A stretch of 7,425 nucleotides of DNA from JAVKSL01 sp039583695 (GTDB lineage Bacteria; Actinomycetota; Acidimicrobiia; Acidimicrobiales; JAJPHD01), in the NCBI GenBank assembly GCA_039583695.1, contig JAVKSL010000122.1, positions 1-7,425 of the forward strand. The letters are read 5' to 3'. The notes under the pieces were generated by a model. The model was not told the DNA's origin. It did no database searches and was given only the letters and a program-made list of their open reading frames with translations. The position numbers and the translations under genes were made by a program. Positions 5,949 through 7,425 of the stretch are shown here, in pieces (the stretch's first letter is position 1; each line of letters opens with the position of its first letter).

Positions 5949-6016
5949 CTGACGGACCGCCTGCGGCGAGGGATTCACCCTCCGGACGGTGCCGAGCTAT
6001 GTGACTAACGGGGGAT

Positions 6017-7425
6017 ATGCCCACACGCCACGTCGTCGTTGACGGCTCAAATATCGCTACCGAGGGTCGATCCCTTCCCAGCCTGGCCCAGTTGGACGAG
6101 GCCGTCCAAGCCTTTCAGCTGGACTACCCGGACACACAGATCACGGTCGTCGTGGATGCCACCTTCGGACATCGGATCGACGAGTCCGAGCGGGCCACGT
6201 TGGAAGAGGCCGAGGCCCACGGTGAGGTCGTCTCGCCACCCGCCGGGGCGATCGGGCGGGGGGATGCTTTCTTGCTGCTCATCGCCGAGCGTACCGGGGC
6301 CACCGTGTTCTCCAATGACTCGTTCCAGGAGTTCCATGGCGAGCACGAGTGGCTGTTCGAGAAGGGCCGGCTGATCGGCGGCAAGCCAGTTCCGGGTGTT
6401 GGCTGGATCTTCACCCCCCGCACGCCCGTGCGCGGTCCCAAGAGCCGGGAGGCGGTCAAGGATGCCAAGCGCAACCAGGTCCGCATCGGTTCGCCGGAGG
6501 CATCCCGCCCGATGCCGGTGCCCAAGGCGCCACCTCCAGGCTGGGCGCCGCCGGGGGTCGATGACGCCCCCACGGACGCCCCTTCGGACGGCCTCGCCAA
6601 GGGGCGGATGCTTTCTCCGGGCCTGGTGAAGTCCAGGGTTGACCCCAGGGTCCGCAAGGCCATCGAGGCCGCCACCAAGGAGGCGGAGGCTCCCGATTCA
6701 ACCACTGCTCAGCGCCGCCGCCGACGCAGGGGCGCCGGACCGCCGCCCCAGGCGGTAAACGATCCGCTGGCCTTCATCACCTTCATTGCCGAGCACCCCT
6801 TGGGCACCGAGGTCGAGGGCGAGGTGGGGGGGTTCACCTCGCACGGTGCCTTCGTGGCGGTCGACGGCGCGACCGGGTATGTGCCCCTCTCCGGGCTTGG
6901 CGACCCGCCACCAACCAAGGCGCGCTCGGTCCTTGCCAAGGGCGAGCGGCGCACGTTTGTCCTGCAGGCCCTGGATGCGCAGCGTAGGGGCCTGGAGCTG
7001 GCACTTCCCGAGTTCGCCCGAGTGTCCGGTGGTCCGAGCGAGGAGACGGTGGAGGCCGAGATCGAGGGCAAGGTCATAGCTCCAGAGCCCTCCAAGAAGC
7101 GGCGCAATAGAGCCGGCGCTGTCCCAGCACCCGTGCCCACTCCCGACCCGCCCGCCGCCGTCGTGGACTCGCCCGAGCCTGCCGCCCCGGTGGGTCAGGC
7201 CCGGCGCACCCGTCGGCGCGCGGCAAAGCCAGAGCCGTCTGCCGGCGCCGAGCCCGCGACAGCCGAGCCCGCAACAGCCGAGCCCGCAACAGCCGAGCCC
7301 GAGTCCTTGCCGAGCCCGCCCAAGCCGGCCGGCCGCCGCGCCCGCCGCCCCGCCGCCCGGCCCGCTGAGGCAACGCCAACCGGGTCAGCCGAGCCCGAGC
7401 CCCTCCCAACCCTGCCCGCTCAGCC
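6017..7425 (+). CDS. NYN-domain ribonuclease with S1 RNA-binding domain (partial, runs off the right edge)
   Basis: At least 469 residues with no stop before the window ends. Residues 5-135 form an NYN/PIN-like nuclease domain of the Zc3h12a type: HVVVDGSNIA with D9, ITVVVDATFGHR with D47, GRGDAFLLLIAERTG with D83, and TVFSNDSFQEF with N100-D101. The four acidic residues expected to bind Mg2+ are all present, so it is probably an active RNase. Residues 262-332 resemble an S1 domain (GTEVEGEVGGF, HGAFVAVDGATGYVPLSGL, then RRGLELALPE). Between and after these lie low-complexity linkers with basic patches (R233-R238, KKRRNR 360-365, RRTRRR 396-401) and Ala/Pro-rich repeats. The ATG at 6017 is the first possible start after the in-frame TGA at 6002. 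GGGGGA at 6010-6015 lies unusually close to it to act as a ribosome binding site. A role in RNA turnover or processing is inferred. Confidence 0.85.
   Translation, partial: MPTRHVVVDGSNIATEGRSLPSLAQLDEAVQAFQLDYPDTQITVVVDATFGHRIDESERATLEEAEAHGEVVSPPAGAIGRGDAFLLLIAERTGATVFSNDSFQEFHGEHEWLFEKGRLIGGKPVPGVGWIFTPRTPVRGPKSREAVKDAKRNQVRIGSPEASRPMPVPKAPPPGWAPPGVDDAPTDAPSDGLAKGRMLSPGLVKSRVDPRVRKAIEAATKEAEAPDSTTAQRRRRRRGAGPPPQAVNDPLAFITFIAEHPLGTEVEGEVGGFTSHGAFVAVDGATGYVPLSGLGDPPPTKARSVLAKGERRTFVLQALDAQRRGLELALPEFARVSGGPSEETVEAEIEGKVIAPEPSKKRRNRAGAVPAPVPTPDPPAAVVDSPEPAAPVGQARRTRRRAAKPEPSAGAEPATAEPATAEPATAEPESLPSPPKPAGRRARRPAARPAEATPTGSAEPEPLPTLPAQ
7247..7301 (+). repeat. 15-bp tandem repeat encoding AEPAT
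   Basis: Three full units of GCCGAGCCCGCRACA (7247-7291) and a partial fourth encode AEPAT three times, then AEPE (residues 411-429), in the disordered tail of the NYN-S1 protein. The units are nearly identical in DNA, so the expansion is recent and probably variable in length among strains. Confidence 0.85.

Noticed and set aside
3212..6004. A 930-codon open frame on the plus strand overlapping the ATPase and continuing past it
   Set aside because: It is an alternative frame of the ATPase gene, dominated by Arg, Gly and Pro with no domain, and it runs antisense through the thioesterase. It is open only because the DNA is GC-rich.
7074..7409. Minus-strand frame with RARLLRARLLRARLSRARR repeats
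   Set aside because: It is the complement of the AEPAT repeat tract of the NYN-S1 gene; the plus frame has the real domains.

Overview
The window is high-GC DNA with actinobacterial features: GTG starts, a probable leaderless promoter, and long false open frames on both strands. The NYN-S1 RNA-binding protein and the style of the PaaI-type thioesterase fit Actinomycetota, possibly the class Acidimicrobiia, but that placement is an impression from memory. No rRNA, tRNA, CRISPR array or intact mobile element was seen. Layout: bases 1-2440 are an accessory, partly decayed region. From left to right it holds a perfect inverted repeat at the edge, a probable C-terminal remnant of a serine recombinase (+), an apparently intact VapBC/FitAB-type toxin-antitoxin pair (-) with a near-consensus promoter and probably no leader, an unrecognised reading-frame remnant joined to a 3'-truncated gene of the RibD-C/dihydrofolate reductase-like family (-), about 350 bases without a convincing gene, and a frameshifted DJ-1/PfpI-family pseudogene (-). 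Two perfect inverted repeats lie in or beside that pseudogene. Bases 2441-5291 are a metal-export unit. A MerR-family type promoter, with a 19-base spacer around a CTTCCA/TGGAAG dyad, drives a complete 844-residue P1B-type heavy-metal ATPase. The likely metal is copper or another soft metal, judged from the CueR-like operator and the CxxC metal-binding domain. The ATPase has YPC in place of the usual CPC membrane motif and a three-unit 18-base tandem repeat in its nucleotide-binding domain. No regulator gene is present, so the MerR-type activator must be encoded elsewhere. Bases 5292-7425 look like ordinary chromosome: a PaaI-like hotdog thioesterase (-), and divergent from it a large NYN-ribonuclease plus S1-domain protein (+) with basic and Ala/Pro-rich low-complexity segments that runs off the right edge. 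The clearest working modules are the toxin-antitoxin pair (stress or element maintenance), the metal-responsive ATPase (efflux), and the putative RNA-processing protein. The pseudogenes between the first two suggest repeated insertion and decay beside the metal-resistance gene.
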